64,000 nucleotides of DNA. It comes from Gracilaria vermiculophylla (taxonomy: Eukaryota; Rhodophyta; Florideophyceae; Gracilariales; Gracilariaceae). Location: the NCBI GenBank assembly GCA_019155205.2, contig JAHNZQ020000308.1, forward strand, positions 2,597,998-2,661,997. Direction: 5' to 3'. This document shows positions 63,867 through 64,000 of this stretch, piece by piece. The notes beneath the pieces were generated by a model. The model ran no database searches. It saw nothing but the letters and a program-made list of their open reading frames with translations, and was not told where the DNA came from. Within the stretch, counting starts at the first letter, position 1. Each line of letters opens with the position of its first letter. Both the position numbers and the translations under genes were made by a program.

Positions 63867-63887
63867 CGAGGCGGCGGCGGGCGGCAT
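62772..63887 (-). CDS. SHAQKYF-class single-MYB transcription factor
   Basis: A 371-residue protein. The MYB/SANT repeat (about 258-306) is 'RYWTPDEHKLFLEALTMYGY' through 'RTHSQKYFMRL'. The 'THSQKYF' block is the plant and algal SHAQKYF variant, which marks the third helix contacting DNA. Before it is a basic stretch ('SSRRKICKKPRSAAHKGAK'), a likely nuclear signal. The N-terminal 200 residues are poly-Ala and poly-Pro runs encoded by GCC/GCG triplets, and another Ala run (about 334-346) follows the repeat. The chain ends 'GMTLLCLVGQDTLRS'. It probably binds an I-box/GATA-type or evening-element-like DNA site, as relatives do. The promoter side is intensely G-rich on the plus strand. Confidence 0.88.
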
Positions 63888-64000
63888 GACTGGGGGCGGG
63901 GGAGGGTTGGGGTGGGGGGTAGGGGAAGGCGGAGAGCGGAAGGGCGGGGGCGGGAGCGGGAGGGGAGGGGGGTGGTGCGGGCGGGCGACAGCGCGGCGAG
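63888..64000 (-). promoter_or_regulatory. C-rich leader/promoter of the MYB gene with G-quadruplex potential
   Basis: On the plus strand, runs of three to six G separated by short spacers (GGGGGCGGGGGAGGG and similar) directly precede the MYB start. On the coding strand this is a polypyrimidine leader like those before several other genes in the window. Confidence 0.55.

Overview
This is a nuclear genome segment from a photosynthetic eukaryote, most likely a unicellular alga. A plastid chlorophyll-pathway enzyme (Mg-protoporphyrin IX methyltransferase), plant-type L-galactose dehydrogenase, HPPD and a SHAQKYF-class MYB are interleaved with eukaryote-only genes (importin beta, eL36, PPIL4/CYP59, SAGA Ada1, DDT/WHIM and FYR chromatin proteins). 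Most genes are single-exon. The few introns I can place are 84-123 nt with GT(A/R)NG donors and AG acceptors. A compact, intron-poor, GC-rich algal genome of this kind fits a red alga best, but that assignment is inference. I recognise 24 protein genes, about one per 2.7 kb. I found no rRNA, convincing tRNA or CRISPR.

Layout. 1-14.2 kb: BTB protein (-), LysA-like decarboxylase with a plastid-type leader (-), a four-exon C2H2 gene (+), a Mediator-8-like gene (-) and an orphan secreted protein (+). 14.2-20.7 kb: VHS-GAT trafficking protein (+), then importin beta (-) and ribosomal eL36 (+) sharing a 380-bp divergent promoter. 20.7-26.2 kb: gene-free, with a Tc1-like transposase remnant and one copy of a degenerate dispersed repeat. 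26.2-36.2 kb: PRA1 (-) and a DDT/WHIM protein (+) divergent around a 9-bp tandem repeat; ankyrin gene (-), PPIL4 (+), UDP-glucuronate decarboxylase (-), two-exon 4CXXC-like zinc finger (-). 36.2-40.6 kb: AT-rich gene desert with the second repeat copy. 40.6-46.9 kb: HPPD (+), degenerate pirin (-), L-galactose dehydrogenase with an in-frame intron (-). 47-64 kb: very GC-rich, triplet-repeat-laden DNA with a five-finger C2H2 factor (+), ChlM (-), Ada1/TADA1 (+), cyclopropane-fatty-acid synthase (+), a large FHA-SANT-FYR protein (+) between a poly-C tract with an assembly gap and a 71-nt poly-G tract, and a SHAQKYF MYB (-).

The genes do not form one pathway. Loose themes are plastid-linked metabolism (ChlM, HPPD, the LysA-like enzyme, L-GalDH for ascorbate), nucleotide-sugar metabolism (UXS), membrane traffic and nuclear import (VHS-GAT, PRA1, importin beta), and a marked concentration of chromatin and transcription regulators in the GC-rich parts. 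Starts were placed at ATG codons using homology and leader context; several open frames run upstream without an ATG. Splice sites were deduced by eye from restored domain motifs and need transcript confirmation.
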